Below are positions 53,636-64,000 of a stretch of DNA of 64,000 nucleotides, piece by piece (the first letter of the stretch is position 1; each line of letters begins with the position of its first letter). Source of the DNA: Cochlodiniinecator piscidefendens (GTDB taxonomy: Bacteria > Pseudomonadota > Alphaproteobacteria > Rhodobacterales > Rhodobacteraceae). The notes under the pieces were generated by a model. The model was not told the origin of the DNA, did not search any database, and saw only the letters and a program-made list of their open reading frames with translations. The stretch is from contig NZ_JAAOIE010000004.1 of NCBI RefSeq assembly GCF_011326755.1, forward strand, positions 299,369 to 363,368, in the 5' to 3' direction. The position numbers and the translations under genes were made by a program.

Positions 53636-56600
53636 ATGAACCAGGAACTATCAACAAACCCGTTTAACCCGCTTGCACCGGTTAAGACGTTCGACGAGAT
53701 TAAAGTCTCTCTTGCGTCTCCGGAGCGCATCTTGTCGTGGTCTTTCGGGGAAATCAAAAAACCAGAAACCATCAACTACCGGACATTTAAACCGGAACGT
53801 GACGGTCTTTTCTGCGCACGTATCTTTGGCCCGATCAAAGATTACGAATGCCTCTGCGGCAAATATAAGCGCATGAAATATCGCGGCGTTGTCTGTGAGA
53901 AATGCGGTGTTGAGGTTACGCTTCAAAAAGTCCGTCGTGAACGTATGGGCCACATAGAGCTGGCCGCACCTTGCGCGCACATCTGGTTTCTAAAATCGCT
54001 TCCTTCCCGCATCGGTTTGATGTTGGATGTGACCTTGCGCGATCTTGAACGTATTCTCTACTTTGAGAACTACGTTGTGATCGAACCGGGCCTCACCGAC
54101 CTGACCTTTGGTCAGTTGATGAGCGAAGAAGAGTACATGGACGCGCAAGATGCCTATGGCATGGACGCGTTCACAGCAGGTATCGGCGCTGAGGCGATCC
54201 GTGAAATGCTGTCGATGATCGACCTTGAGGCCGAAGCCGAAAACCTACGTGCCGATTTGGCTGTAGCGACCGGCGAACTGAAGCCAAAGAAAATCATCAA
54301 ACGTTTAAAAATCGTTGAATCCTTCCTAGAATCTGGCAACCGCCCAGAGTGGATGGTGATGACGGTGATCCCTGTGATCCCACCAGAATTGCGCCCATTG
54401 GTGCCGCTGGATGGCGGCCGTTTCGCGACATCTGATTTGAACGACCTTTACCGTCGTGTGATCAACCGGAACAACCGTCTGAAGCGTCTGATCGAATTGC
54501 GCGCACCTGACATCATCGTACGTAACGAAAAACGTATGTTGCAGGAATCTGTGGATGCATTGTTTGACAACGGGCGTCGTGGTCGTGTGATCACTGGCGC
54601 GAACAAACGTCCTCTGAAATCTCTCAGCGATATGCTGAAAGGTAAGCAGGGTCGTTTCCGTCAGAACCTTTTGGGTAAGCGCGTCGACTTCTCTGGTCGT
54701 TCGGTTATTGTGACTGGCCCTGAACTGAAACTGCATCAATGTGGTCTTCCTAAGAAGATGGCGTTGGAGCTGTTCAAGCCGTTCATCTACAGCCGCCTAG
54801 AAATGCGCGGTCTGTCTTCGACTGTGAAACAAGCGAAGAAGCTGGTTGAAAAAGAGCGTCCCGAAGTTTGGGATATCTTGGACGAAGTGATCCGCGAACA
54901 TCCTGTTATGTTGAACCGTGCGCCAACCTTGCACCGTTTGGGCATTCAGGCGTTTGAGCCGGTTCTGATCGAAGGTAAAGCGATCCAGCTTCATCCGCTT
55001 GTTTGTTCTGCGTTTAACGCTGACTTTGACGGTGACCAAATGGCGGTACACGTGCCGTTGTCTTTGGAAGCACAACTCGAAGCGCGCGTTTTGATGATGT
55101 CCACGAACAACGTTCTGTCACCTGCAAACGGTGCACCGATCATTGTTCCGTCACAGGATATGATCTTGGGTCTGTACTATACGACCATCGAACGTGAAGG
55201 CATGATTGGCGAAGGCTCTGTGTTTGGTTCTATCGAAGAGATGGAACATGCTTTGTCGTCTGGCGAAGTGCATTTGCATGCGAAGATCACTGCACGTCTT
55301 GCGCAATACGATGACGAAGGTAACGAAGTGCTTGAGCGCTTTGAAACCACTCCGGGTCGTATGCGTTTGGGTGCGCTTCTTCCGAAGAATTCCAAGGCAC
55401 CATTTAGTCTTGTGAACCGTCTTCTACGTAAGAAAGAAGTGCAGCAGGTTATCGATACTGTGTATCGTTACTGTGGTCAGAAAGAGTCTGTGATTTTCTG
55501 TGATCAGATCATGACTATGGGCTTCCGCGAAGCGTTTAAAGCTGGGATTTCCTTTGGTAAGGACGACATGGTCGTTCCGGAAGCAAAATGGGAAATCGTT
55601 AACGGTACACGCGATCTCGTAAAAGGCTTTGAACAACAGTATATGGACGGTCTGATTACTCAGGGCGAAAAATACAACAAAGTCATCGATGCATGGTCTA
55701 AATGTAACGATACGCTGACTGATGCGATGATGGGTACTATTTCATCAACTGGTCGCGACGAAGATGGGTCTGAAAAAGAGCCAAACTCAGTTTACATGAT
55801 GGCACACTCCGGTGCGCGTGGTTCTGTAACACAGATGAAACAGCTGGGCGGTATGCGCGGTTTGATGGCGAAACCGAACGGTGACATCATTGAAACCCCG
55901 ATTATCTCAAACTTTAAAGAAGGTTTGTCCGTTCTCGAGTACTTCAACTCTACCCACGGTGCCCGTAAAGGTCTGTCGGATACGGCGTTGAAAACTGCGA
56001 ACTCTGGTTATCTGACGCGTCGTTTGGTTGACGTTGCACAGGACTGCATCGTGCGTGCGCATGATTGTGGCACTGAGCGTTCAATCAAAGCCGAAGCAGC
56101 AACCAATGATGGCGAAGTCGTTTCACCTATCAGCGAAATTATCCTTGGTCGCGTTGCTGCCGAAGATGTTCTGCGCCCAGGTACAGACGAAGTGTTGCTA
56201 AAAGCTGGCGAATTGATCGACGAACGCAAAGCAGATGCCGTTGAAGAAGCCGGTGTTGCAACTATGCAGATGCGTAGCCCATTGACCTGTGAAGCTGAAG
56301 AAGGCGTTTGCGCCATGTGCTATGGTCGCGACCTTGCACGCGGTACAATGGTCAACCAAGGTGAAGCCGTCGGCATCATCGCGGCGCAGTCCATTGGTGA
56401 GCCGGGTACTCAGCTGACCATGCGTACGTTCCACATTGGTGGTGTTGCGCAGGCTGGTGGCCAGCAATCGTTCCAAGAAGCAGGCCAAGAAGGTAAGATT
56501 GAGATGCGCAATGCTTCTCTGTTGACCAACGCGGCGGGCGAAACTGTTGTCATGAGCCGGAACACATCTGTTGCGATCATCGACGAAGTTGGTCAGGAAC

Positions 56601-57925
56601 TTGCTGTTCACAAGGTAAGCTATGGTTCCAAACTGCACGTTACCGATGGGCAAGCAATTGCGCGTGGTGATAAGCTGTTTGAGTGGGATCCATACACATT
56701 GCCGATCATCGCTGAAAAAGACGGTGTTGCTAAATTTGTTGACCTTACCAGCGGCATCGCCGTGCGTGACGTAACAGATGACGCAACTGGCATGACACAG
56801 AAAATCGTTATCGATTGGCGCTCTGCGCCAAAAGGCAACGAGTTGAAGCCAGAAATCATCATCATGGGTGAAGATGGCGAACCAATGCGTAATGATCAGG
56901 GTAATCCTGTGACTTATGCAATGTCAGTGGACGCAATTTTGTCCGTTGAAGAAAGCTCAAATGTCAAAGCTGGTGACGTTCTTGCACGTATTCCACGTGA
57001 AGGAACAAAAACCAAAGACATTACCGGTGGTCTTCCTCGGGTTGCTGAATTGTTTGAGGCACGTCGTCCAAAAGATCACGCTATCATCGCTGAAATCGAT
57101 GGTTATGTGCGCTTTGGTCGTGACTATAAAAACAAGCGTCGTGTATCGATCGAGCCAGCTGATGATAGCATGGAAACCGTCGAGTACATGGTTCCAAAAG
57201 GCAAACACATCCCGGTTGCCGAAGGTGACTTCATCCAAAAAGGTGAATACCTGATGGATGGTAACCCGGCGCCGCACGATATTCTTGCGGTTATGGGTGT
57301 CGAAGCGCTTGCCAATTACATGGTCAACGAAGTTCAGGACGTTTATCGCCTGCAAGGTGTTAAAATCAACGACAAGCACATCGAAGTTATTGTGCGCCAA
57401 ATGTTGCAGAAATGGGAAATCCAGGACTCTGGTGAGACCACTCTGTTGAAAGGCGAACACGTCGATAAAGTTGAGTTTGACGCAGCGAACGAAAAAGCAT
57501 TGGCACGGGGCGCACGCCCAGCCAAAGGTGAACCCATCCTTCTCGGGATTACCAAAGCTTCACTGCAGACACGTTCGTTCATCTCTGCGGCATCCTTCCA
57601 GGAAACCACCCGCGTTCTGACCGAAGCGTCAGTTCAGGGCAAAAAGGATAAACTGGTTGGCCTCAAAGAGAACGTTATTGTTGGCCGTCTGATCCCAGCA
57701 GGGACAGGTGGTGCAACGCAGCAAATGCGCCGCGTTGCCCATGATCGCGATAACGTTGTTCTTGAGGCGCGTCGTATCGAAGCCGAACAGGCTGCTGCTT
57801 TGGCTGCACCTAGCGCTTTTGAGACACCTGCATTTGGTGGCGACGAAAGTGGTCTAGGCGATGTTCTTGGTGATGAGGTTCTGGATTCAGGTCTCGTTGA
57901 TACAATGGAAAGCCGCGACGAGTAA
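53636..57925 (+). CDS. rpoC: RNA polymerase subunit beta'
   Basis: A 1429-residue beta' subunit. It has N-terminal zinc cysteines 72, 74, 87 and 90, and the active-site [12 protein letters not shown] with Asp463, Asp465 and Asp467 holding the catalytic Mg. It also has the second zinc group ([13 protein letters not shown] region) and the bridge/trigger-loop segment [17 protein letters not shown] 3' acidic tail extends slightly beyond the usual end. It starts 48 bases after rpoB and ends at a strong terminator. Confidence 0.98.
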   Translation: MNQELSTNPFNPLAPVKTFDEIKVSLASPERILSWSFGEIKKPETINYRTFKPERDGLFCARIFGPIKDYECLCGKYKRMKYRGVVCEKCGVEVTLQKVRRERMGHIELAAPCAHIWFLKSLPSRIGLMLDVTLRDLERILYFENYVVIEPGLTDLTFGQLMSEEEYMDAQDAYGMDAFTAGIGAEAIREMLSMIDLEAEAENLRADLAVATGELKPKKIIKRLKIVESFLESGNRPEWMVMTVIPVIPPELRPLVPLDGGRFATSDLNDLYRRVINRNNRLKRLIELRAPDIIVRNEKRMLQESVDALFDNGRRGRVITGANKRPLKSLSDMLKGKQGRFRQNLLGKRVDFSGRSVIVTGPELKLHQCGLPKKMALELFKPFIYSRLEMRGLSSTVKQAKKLVEKERPEVWDILDEVIREHPVMLNRAPTLHRLGIQAFEPVLIEGKAIQLHPLVCSAFNADFDGDQMAVHVPLSLEAQLEARVLMMSTNNVLSPANGAPIIVPSQDMILGLYYTTIEREGMIGEGSVFGSIEEMEHALSSGEVHLHAKITARLAQYDDEGNEVLERFETTPGRMRLGALLPKNSKAPFSLVNRLLRKKEVQQVIDTVYRYCGQKESVIFCDQIMTMGFREAFKAGISFGKDDMVVPEAKWEIVNGTRDLVKGFEQQYMDGLITQGEKYNKVIDAWSKCNDTLTDAMMGTISSTGRDEDGSEKEPNSVYMMAHSGARGSVTQMKQLGGMRGLMAKPNGDIIETPIISNFKEGLSVLEYFNSTHGARKGLSDTALKTANSGYLTRRLVDVAQDCIVRAHDCGTERSIKAEAATNDGEVVSPISEIILGRVAAEDVLRPGTDEVLLKAGELIDERKADAVEEAGVATMQMRSPLTCEAEEGVCAMCYGRDLARGTMVNQGEAVGIIAAQSIGEPGTQLTMRTFHIGGVAQAGGQQSFQEAGQEGKIEMRNASLLTNAAGETVVMSRNTSVAIIDEVGQELAVHKVSYGSKLHVTDGQAIARGDKLFEWDPYTLPIIAEKDGVAKFVDLTSGIAVRDVTDDATGMTQKIVIDWRSAPKGNELKPEIIIMGEDGEPMRNDQGNPVTYAMSVDAILSVEESSNVKAGDVLARIPREGTKTKDITGGLPRVAELFEARRPKDHAIIAEIDGYVRFGRDYKNKRRVSIEPADDSMETVEYMVPKGKHIPVAEGDFIQKGEYLMDGNPAPHDILAVMGVEALANYMVNEVQDVYRLQGVKINDKHIEVIVRQMLQKWEIQDSGETTLLKGEHVDKVEFDAANEKALARGARPAKGEPILLGITKASLQTRSFISAASFQETTRVLTEASVQGKKDKLVGLKENVIVGRLIPAGTGGATQQMRRVAHDRDNVVLEARRIEAEQAAALAAPSAFETPAFGGDESGLGDVLGDEVLDSGLVDTMESRDE

Positions 57926-57945
57926 TTTCGTACTTTTGAATTGAG

Positions 57946-57983
57946 AAAACCCGGTCAGAGCAATCTGGCCGGGTTTTCTTTTG
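57946..57983 (+). terminator. Terminator after rpoC
   Basis: AAAACCCGGTCAGA (57946-57959) and TCTGGCCGGGTTTT (57964-57977) form a 14-bp stem with one G-T pair and a GCAA tetraloop, followed by CTTTTG. It is a textbook intrinsic terminator 20 bases past the rpoC stop and isolates the next cassette. Confidence 0.92.
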
Positions 57984-58049
57984 TCTAGACTACTTGTAGA
58001 TGGCGGTGGTCCGTCTAAGGTGAATTTATCGAACAGATGAATTGCGAGT

Positions 58050-58862
58050 GTGGCCGTGGAATATTTCAATCAGGTTATAGGACTAATCCGGTTTTCATAT
58101 CCGGCACGTACAGGCTTCAGGATTGAACATGAGACCGATGAAGATCGAGAAACCTTTCTTTTTGATCGTGAACGATTGGAACGCCGGTTCCATCTACTTG
58201 AAACATTGACCATTCCTTCTTTGATTGCCCAAGAGGACCAAGAGTTCAGCCTTGTTGTCTTGACTGGGGATAATCTTCCTGATTGGGCTAAGGAGCGGCT
58301 CGAAAAATCGATTACTGGGCTGCACGATGCGCGGATTGTGTATGAATGGCCACGGCTTCATCAAATTGCGATCCGGCGGGCCTTTGATGCAATCAAGATC
58401 CCGTGGGCGACGCATTTTACGACGTTTCGTTTGGATGATGATGATGCCGTTGCTAAATCATTTACTCGCAGGACAAAGGCCACCGCTTCGATGCTAATTG
58501 AACATGAACGGTGCGAAGCGCCAGTCGTGATTGGATATAACAAGGGATTTTATCTGAATATTATGGATGGCGATAATGACATCTACGATGTTTCAGAAAA
58601 GACGCCTCTTGGTATCGGGTTATCCTTGCTCGCGCCTGCGGATTACGAACAAAATATCTACGTACGTAATCATCGGATGCTTCCGGCGTATTTTGACACA
58701 TATACCGTTGCTGATACGCCGATGTTCATTCGATCAGTCCATGGTGACAATGATTCAACGTCGTTTATGTCAGGGAAAGAGCGGACAATGTCCCGCGGTG
58801 AAATAAATCTCCTTTTAATGACTGAATTTGGTTTCGGTCTTGAGCATGTGATGGACATATGA
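58050..58862 (+). CDS. Putative rhamnosyltransferase-like glycosyltransferase (first copy)
   Basis: A 270-residue protein of the putative rhamnosyl transferase family (PF11316-like). It has an N-terminal GLIRFSYPA strand, FLFDRERLERRFHLLETLTIPSL, and the acidic metal/nucleotide-sugar motif FRLDDDDAVA near residue 125. It has no signal peptide or membrane span. It begins at a GTG (58050, or a second GTG at 58056). Its stop overlaps the next gene's start by four bases. Confidence 0.78.
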   Translation: MAVEYFNQVIGLIRFSYPARTGFRIEHETDEDRETFLFDRERLERRFHLLETLTIPSLIAQEDQEFSLVVLTGDNLPDWAKERLEKSITGLHDARIVYEWPRLHQIAIRRAFDAIKIPWATHFTTFRLDDDDAVAKSFTRRTKATASMLIEHERCEAPVVIGYNKGFYLNIMDGDNDIYDVSEKTPLGIGLSLLAPADYEQNIYVRNHRMLPAYFDTYTVADTPMFIRSVHGDNDSTSFMSGKERTMSRGEINLLLMTEFGFGLEHVMDI

Positions 58863-59746
58863 CCAAATATTCTGCTTTGTCTGACAACGCCAAGGGCTGC
58901 ATTTTGATGATGCTGAGCATGGCGTTTTTCACGTTTAACGATACCTTTATGAAATTGCTCTCTGCTGATGTCCCGTTGTTTCAAGCGTTATTCTTTCGCA
59001 GCATTATAACGGTCGTTTTGATGGCGGGAATTGCCCATCGACAAGGAGCGTTGCACCTGAAATTCCCAAAACGAGACCGCATTGCGATATTGGTGCGCAC
59101 ATCATGTGAGGTTGCGACGGCGTACCTCTTCCTGACTGCATTGTTTCACATGCCATTGGCGAATCTGACGGCGATCTTACAAGCACTACCTTTGACAATT
59201 GCCTTGGCAGGGGCTGTCTTTTTAAAGGAGCCAATTGGATGGCGCCGGATGATTGCAATCTTGATTGGTTTGGTTGGCGTACTCTTGATCGTCCGACCTG
59301 GTCCGTCAGGATTTGATTTTTACTCAATTTACGCTTTGCTTGCCGTGGGAATGATCACAATTCGCGACCTTGTCGCCCGTCGGTTATCGCGCGAAACACC
59401 TTCGATGACCGTAGCGCTGTCTGCTGCAATTGGGGTTTTGCTGTTTTCGGGTGGAATGACATTAGGTGAAACTTGGGCAACTGTGGAAGTGGTGCATTGG
59501 ATGTTCATTTCAGCTGCAGCCCTGTGCGTCGTCGGGGGGTATTTGTTTAGTGTTATGGTCATGCGGCAAGGTGATATTGGGCTTGTTGCCCCGTTTCGCT
59601 ATACGGGTTTACTGTGGGCGCTGGTATTGGGTTTCTTCGTGTTCGGGGATTGGCCCGATGCGGTGACGTTATTGGGGGCGTTGATCGTTGTGTTGATGGG
59701 CGCGTTTACCTTCTATCGAGAGCGCCAACTTGCGAGGCAGGCGTGA
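58859..59746 (+). CDS. DMT-superfamily (EamA) transporter
   Basis: A 295-residue integral membrane protein with about ten helices in two EamA repeats (first repeat: LMMLSMAFFTFNDTFMKLLS; second near residue 150). It overlaps the glycosyltransferase genes on both sides (ATGA upstream, TGATG downstream), so its product is probably made in fixed ratio with them. It could move a sugar nucleotide, lipid-linked or other precursor; the direction is unknown. Confidence 0.87.
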   Translation: MTKYSALSDNAKGCILMMLSMAFFTFNDTFMKLLSADVPLFQALFFRSIITVVLMAGIAHRQGALHLKFPKRDRIAILVRTSCEVATAYLFLTALFHMPLANLTAILQALPLTIALAGAVFLKEPIGWRRMIAILIGLVGVLLIVRPGPSGFDFYSIYALLAVGMITIRDLVARRLSRETPSMTVALSAAIGVLLFSGGMTLGETWATVEVVHWMFISAAALCVVGGYLFSVMVMRQGDIGLVAPFRYTGLLWALVLGFFVFGDWPDAVTLLGALIVVLMGAFTFYRERQLARQA

Positions 59747-60564
59747 TGGGGTTTATTCAGGTCCTTGGTCTTTGTCGTTTTTCATTTCCTGCGACACTCG
59801 ATTCATTTCAAACGCGGCATACGACAATGGAAGAACGGCGGGCTTACCTATATAGTACGGATCGTCTAGAGTTGCGGTGTCATTGGTTCGAGCACATGGC
59901 GTTGCCGGCACTAAAGGCGCAGACTGATAAACGGTTTACGCTTTTGCTTCTATTCGGTGATGATTTTCCAGAACCATATCGCAGTCGCATGCTGGATATG
60001 ATCCGTGATGTTAAACAAATTGTTCCCGTTTTTCGGCCAAGCCAGCCGCATCGCGATTTGTATCGAGAATTGATGACCGATGCGCGTTATCCTAATGCGC
60101 GAGTGGTGGCCGAATTTCGGCTGGATGACGATGATGCTGTGGCGGTGGATTTTGTGGCCCAAACGCGGTTGCAATTTCATCGGGTGTCAAAGCTAACTGA
60201 AAACTCCGATAGGATTGCGGTCGACTTTAGCAAAGGGGTGGCTGTGCTGGCGGAAAAGGAAGGGCAGGTTGCCTATACACCTGTCATAGCACCAAACTGG
60301 GCGCCGGGCATGGTTATCTATCTTCCACCGAATGACGAACGGTCTGTTATGGACTTCCCGCATTACAAAATCGCGCGGCGGATGCCTGTTGTGTCACTCC
60401 AGCACAAAATGATGTTTCTGAGAGGGGCGCATTGGACAAATGATAGTCCGATCAAAATAAATCGACTTGAATTCGATTTTGAAATGACGCAAATGAAGCA
60501 AACATTGAGTGAGAGATTTGCGTTTAACACTGCTTCTTTTGAGGCTGGATTAAAGGCGCTTTGA
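59746..60564 (+). CDS. Putative rhamnosyltransferase-like glycosyltransferase (second copy)
   Basis: A 272-residue paralogue of the protein encoded at 58050. It has GLCRFSFPA at the start, STDRLELRCHWFEHMALPALKAQ, and the motif FRLDDDDAVAVD near residue 126. The ATG at 59746 overlaps the transporter stop (TGATG); a longer frame from 59614 is rejected because it lies within the transporter gene. The two copies flank one transporter. Confidence 0.78.
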   Translation: MGFIQVLGLCRFSFPATLDSFQTRHTTMEERRAYLYSTDRLELRCHWFEHMALPALKAQTDKRFTLLLLFGDDFPEPYRSRMLDMIRDVKQIVPVFRPSQPHRDLYRELMTDARYPNARVVAEFRLDDDDAVAVDFVAQTRLQFHRVSKLTENSDRIAVDFSKGVAVLAEKEGQVAYTPVIAPNWAPGMVIYLPPNDERSVMDFPHYKIARRMPVVSLQHKMMFLRGAHWTNDSPIKINRLEFDFEMTQMKQTLSERFAFNTASFEAGLKAL

Positions 60565-60600
60565 TCGGGTTGTCAGGGCTGCGGATTTCCGCGCGACCTG

Positions 60601-60629
60601 TTGACAACACTTGCGACTCCCCATATACG
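60601..60629 (+). promoter_or_regulatory. Promoter of the rpsL-rpsG-fusA-tuf operon
   Basis: TTGACA (60601-60606), a perfect -35, and TATACG (60624-60629) with a 17-base spacer. It is the best sigma-70-type match in the 265-base gap before rpsL. Confidence 0.75.
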
Positions 60630-60829
60630 GCGCTCACTTGGGCAGGGAGTATTCCCACTATCGCCTAAATCAGAACTATTGTGGTCATGATCCAAGTATA
60701 ACTTTGATCCTCTGTATACCCGCCGCGTCGCATCCGAATAAGCGGAAGCGTATGCGGTTTTGGCGCTTTGTAATGATGCAAAGTGCTTTTGAAACTAGAA
60801 ATGTGTTGCGACACGGGGAAATAACCGGA

Positions 60830-61201
60830 ATGCCAACGATACAACAGCTGATCCGCAAGCCGCGCCAGCCGAAAGTAAAACGCTCAAAGTCGATGCACCT
60901 GCAATCGTGCCCGCAGAAACGCGGCGTATGTACACGTGTTTATACGACTACTCCTAAGAAACCGAACTCCGCTATGCGGAAAGTTGCGAAGGTTCGCTTG
61001 ACCAACGGTTTCGAAGTCATCTCTTACATCCCAGGTGAGAGCCACAACCTTCAAGAACACTCAGTTGTTCTGATCCGTGGCGGCCGTGTAAAAGACCTTC
61101 CGGGTGTCCGTTACCACATCCTGCGCGGTGTGTTGGATACCCAAGGTGTTAAAGATCGTAAACAACGTCGTTCGAAATACGGCGCGAAGCGTCCTAAATA
61201 A
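60830..61201 (+). CDS. rpsL: 30S ribosomal protein S12
   Basis: A 123-residue S12 starting [20 protein letters not shown]. The streptomycin-relevant Lys43 ([10 protein letters not shown]) and the GRVKDLPG loop are wild-type. The open frame reaches 60611, but the leading part is the promoter region and is rejected. Confidence 0.98.
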   Translation: MPTIQQLIRKPRQPKVKRSKSMHLQSCPQKRGVCTRVYTTTPKKPNSAMRKVAKVRLTNGFEVISYIPGESHNLQEHSVVLIRGGRVKDLPGVRYHILRGVLDTQGVKDRKQRRSKYGAKRPK

Positions 61202-61684
<483 letters not shown>

Positions 61685-61706
61685 TTCCACAGAGGTTATT
61701 GACCAA

Positions 61707-63824
61707 ATGGCACGCGAATACCCCCTCGACCGCTACCGTAACTTCGGGATCATGGCGCACATTGATGCAGGTAAAACTACCTGTTCAGAGCGCATCCTGT
61801 TTTACACTGGTAAGTCACACAACATTGGCGAAGTTCACGACGGCGCTGCTACCATGGATCACATGGAGCAAGAGCAAGAACGTGGCATCACCATTACTTC
61901 GGCTGCGACAACCACATTCTGGGAACGCACCGAAGATGGCGCGACTGCGGATTCTGAAAAGCACCGCATGAACATCATCGACACTCCAGGGCACGTTGAC
62001 TTCACTATTGAAGTTGAACGTTCTTTGGCTGTTCTCGATGGCGCTGTTGCACTTCTAGACGCCAACGCTGGTGTTGAACCTCAGACTGAAACCGTGTGGC
62101 GTCAAGCTGACCGCTACAAGGTTCCACGTATTGTGTTCGTCAATAAGATGGACAAAATCGGTGCTGACTTCTTCAACTGTGTTGACATGATCGCAGATCG
62201 CACAGGCGCACGCCCAATGCCGATCCAGTGCCCAATCGGTGCTGAGACTGAGCTTGAAGGCATGGTTGATCTTGTCACCATGAAGGAATGGGTCTGGGCT
62301 GGCGAAGATCTTGGCGCTTCTTGGGAACACCGCGAAATTCGCGCTGAACTCAAAGACAAGTGCGAAGAAATGCGCAGCGAGATGATCGAATTGGCCGTCG
62401 AAATGGACGACGATGCCATGGAAGCTTATCTCGAAGGTGAAGAGCCATCAGTCGAAAAGCTACGTGAGTTGATCCGTAAGGGTACACTTGCAATGACTTT
62501 CGTCCCAGTTCTTTGTGGCTCTGCGTTTAAAAACAAAGGTGTTCAGCCTTTGCTCAACGCTGTGATCGACTTCTTGCCCAGCCCGCTGGACGTTGAAGAT
62601 TACATGGGCTTTAAGCCAGGTGACGAAGAAGAGGTTCGTGACATCGCGCGCCGTGCAGATGATGACATGGCGTTTTCCGCGCTAGCGTTCAAAATCTGGA
62701 ATGACCCCTTTGTTGGTTCTTTGACCTTTACACGTATTTACTCCGGTAAACTCGAAAAAGGCGATGGCTTCCTGAACTCGACCAAAGGCAAAAAAGAGCG
62801 CGTTGGCCGCATGATGATCATGCACTCCAACGATCGTGATGAAATCACCGAAGCATTCGCTGGTGACATTATCGCTCTTGGCGGTCTTAAAGACACAACC
62901 ACTGGTGATACGCTTTGCGCGATTAACGCTCCTGTGATCTTGGAAACAATGAACTTCCCAGATCCAGTGATCGAAATCGCGGTGGAGCCTAAAACCAAGG
63001 GTGACCAAGAGAAAATGTCGACTGGCCTTCAGCGCCTAGCGGCAGAAGATCCGTCATTCCGCGTGGAAACTGACTTTGAATCTGGTCAGACCATCATGAA
63101 AGGCATGGGCGAACTTCACCTCGATATTCTGGTGGACCGTCTGCGTCGTGAGTTTAAGGTTGAAGCGAACATTGGTGCCCCTCAGGTTGCCTATCGTGAA
63201 ACCATTGGTCACGAAGTTGAACATACCTACACCCACAAGAAACAATCTGGTGGTTCTGGTCAGTTCGGCGAAGTGAAAATGGTTATTTCTCCGACGGAGC
63301 CTGGCGAAGGTTTCAGCTTTGAGTCTAAAATCGTTGGTGGTTCTATTCCAAAAGAATACATCCCTGGCGTTGAAAAAGGCATCAAATCAGTCATGGACAG
63401 CGGCCCACTTGCTGGCTTCCCTGTGATCGATTTTAAAGTTGCTTTGATCGACGGTAAATTCCACGATGTTGACTCCAGCGTTCTTGCGTTCGAAATCGCT
63501 GCACGTATGTGTATGCGTGAAGGCATGCGCAAAGCTGGCGCGAAAATGCTCGAGCCGATCATGAAAGTCGAAGTGATCACACCAGAAGAATACACTGGTG
63601 GTATCATCGGCGATCTTACATCGCGTCGTGGTATGGTTCAGGGGCAGGACGCTCGTGGTAACGCAATCGCAATTGATGCGTTTGTACCATTGGCGAACAT
63701 GTTTGGTTACATCAACACATTGCGTTCCATGTCTTCTGGCCGTGCGAACTTCTCAATGCAGTTTGATCACTACGATCCAGTGCCGCAGTCTGTTTCAGAC
63801 GAAATTCAGGCGAAATTCGCCTAA
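61707..63824 (+). CDS. fusA: Elongation factor G
   Basis: A 705-residue EF-G with GTP-binding AHIDAGKTT (P-loop), DTPGHVDF and NKMDK, and the later domains including GMGELHLDI. The start [12 protein letters not shown] at 61707 is preferred to a longer frame from 61650 that lies within rpsG. Confidence 0.98.
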   Translation: MAREYPLDRYRNFGIMAHIDAGKTTCSERILFYTGKSHNIGEVHDGAATMDHMEQEQERGITITSAATTTFWERTEDGATADSEKHRMNIIDTPGHVDFTIEVERSLAVLDGAVALLDANAGVEPQTETVWRQADRYKVPRIVFVNKMDKIGADFFNCVDMIADRTGARPMPIQCPIGAETELEGMVDLVTMKEWVWAGEDLGASWEHREIRAELKDKCEEMRSEMIELAVEMDDDAMEAYLEGEEPSVEKLRELIRKGTLAMTFVPVLCGSAFKNKGVQPLLNAVIDFLPSPLDVEDYMGFKPGDEEEVRDIARRADDDMAFSALAFKIWNDPFVGSLTFTRIYSGKLEKGDGFLNSTKGKKERVGRMMIMHSNDRDEITEAFAGDIIALGGLKDTTTGDTLCAINAPVILETMNFPDPVIEIAVEPKTKGDQEKMSTGLQRLAAEDPSFRVETDFESGQTIMKGMGELHLDILVDRLRREFKVEANIGAPQVAYRETIGHEVEHTYTHKKQSGGSGQFGEVKMVISPTEPGEGFSFESKIVGGSIPKEYIPGVEKGIKSVMDSGPLAGFPVIDFKVALIDGKFHDVDSSVLAFEIAARMCMREGMRKAGAKMLEPIMKVEVITPEEYTGGIIGDLTSRRGMVQGQDARGNAIAIDAFVPLANMFGYINTLRSMSSGRANFSMQFDHYDPVPQSVSDEIQAKFA

Positions 63825-63832
63825 TCGAAATC

Positions 63833-63855
63833 GGGGAAGCGTTCTGCGCTTCCCC
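63833..63855 (+). other. fusA-tuf intercistronic hairpin
   Basis: Perfect 9-bp arms GGGGAAGCG (63833-63841) and CGCTTCCCC (63847-63855) with a 5-base loop and a weak T content after it. It may adjust tuf level relative to fusA. Confidence 0.65.
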
Positions 63856-63878
63856 TCTCTTGATAAATGGAGGCCACC

Positions 63879-64000
63879 ATGGCTAAGGAAAAGTTTGAGC
63901 GGTCGAAGCCGCATTGTAACATTGGTACTATCGGTCACGTTGACCACGGTAAGACCACATTGACAGCTGCGATCACAAAGCAGTTTGGCGATTTCAAAGC
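63879..64000 (+). CDS. tuf: Elongation factor Tu (partial, N-terminal part)
   Basis: The first 40 codons are inside the window: [20 protein letters not shown] followed by the P-loop [15 protein letters not shown] ribosome-binding site precedes the ATG. The gene continues beyond the right edge. Confidence 0.97.
   Translation, partial: MAKEKFERSKPHCNIGTIGHVDHGKTTLTAAITKQFGDFK

Noticed and set aside
60611..60829. N-terminal extension of S12
   Set aside because: It covers the promoter region, and S12 normally starts MPTIQQL; the ATG at 60830 gives the standard length.

Overview
The window is chromosomal DNA of an alphaproteobacterium, most likely a marine member of the Rhodobacterales (Roseobacter group). 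This is inferred from the trnW-secE-nusG-rplKAJL-rpoBC / rpsL-rpsG-fusA-tuf layout, the alphaproteobacterial protein styles (RpoB of 1377 aa, RpoC of 1429 aa), the many ABC and DMT transporters, and the dimethylarginine, ornithine and quaternary-amine type catabolic genes. There is one tRNA (Trp), no rRNA, no CRISPR array and no insertion sequence or phage gene that I can recognise.

Region 1 (1-15 kb) is mostly housekeeping. It holds the end of a glycerophosphodiester phosphodiesterase gene coupled to a RidA protein, a type I secretion adaptor/ABC pair, an MlaA-MlaC outer-membrane lipid pair with a small secreted protein, a class A penicillin-binding protein, an aromatic aminotransferase with a mercaptopyruvate sulfurtransferase, smpB, dapA, three small membrane, lipo- or glycine-rich proteins, and a soluble lytic transglycosylase.

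Region 2 (15-22 kb) is a self-contained amino-acid catabolic island. A polar amino-acid ABC transporter (ATPase, binding protein, two permeases), CtlX and ornithine cyclodeaminase lie on the minus strand, divergent from dimethylarginine dimethylaminohydrolase (DDAH). Together they predict the route dimethylarginine -> citrulline -> ornithine -> proline. The divergent promoter contains a 38-bp dyad.

Region 3 (22-31.9 kb) is accessory: LysR with a DMT exporter, a BenE-like transporter divergent from an XRE-cupin regulator (with a perfect 14-bp-arm operator), an SDR, a Tat-exported two-subunit molybdenum hydroxylase divergent from a TetR regulator (again with an operator-like palindrome), XdhC and a small cytochrome c.

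Region 4 (31.9-44.5 kb) carries a Tat-exported peptide-type ABC importer with a fused double ATPase, an unassigned M29/NicX-like protein, a non-pyrrolysine MttB-family methyltransferase and an XRE-cupin regulator. The 12-base motif GCAAAAAATTRC occurs upstream of both transcription units. Next come a LeuB-like dehydrogenase coupled to a gamma-butyrobetaine-hydroxylase-like gene whose frame is broken at an A9 tract, a divergent LysR, and a Tat-exported MsrB. The theme looks like import and oxidation or demethylation of a quaternary amine (inference).

Region 5 (44.6-64 kb) is the transcription/translation core, with two insertions: a Hint-domain gene between trnW and secE, and a translationally coupled glycosyltransferase-DMT transporter-glycosyltransferase cassette between rpoC and rpsL. 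Several leaders and hairpins (secE-nusG terminator, L1-type leader, rplJ leader, rplL-rpoB hairpin, rpoC terminator, fusA-tuf hairpin) are visible.
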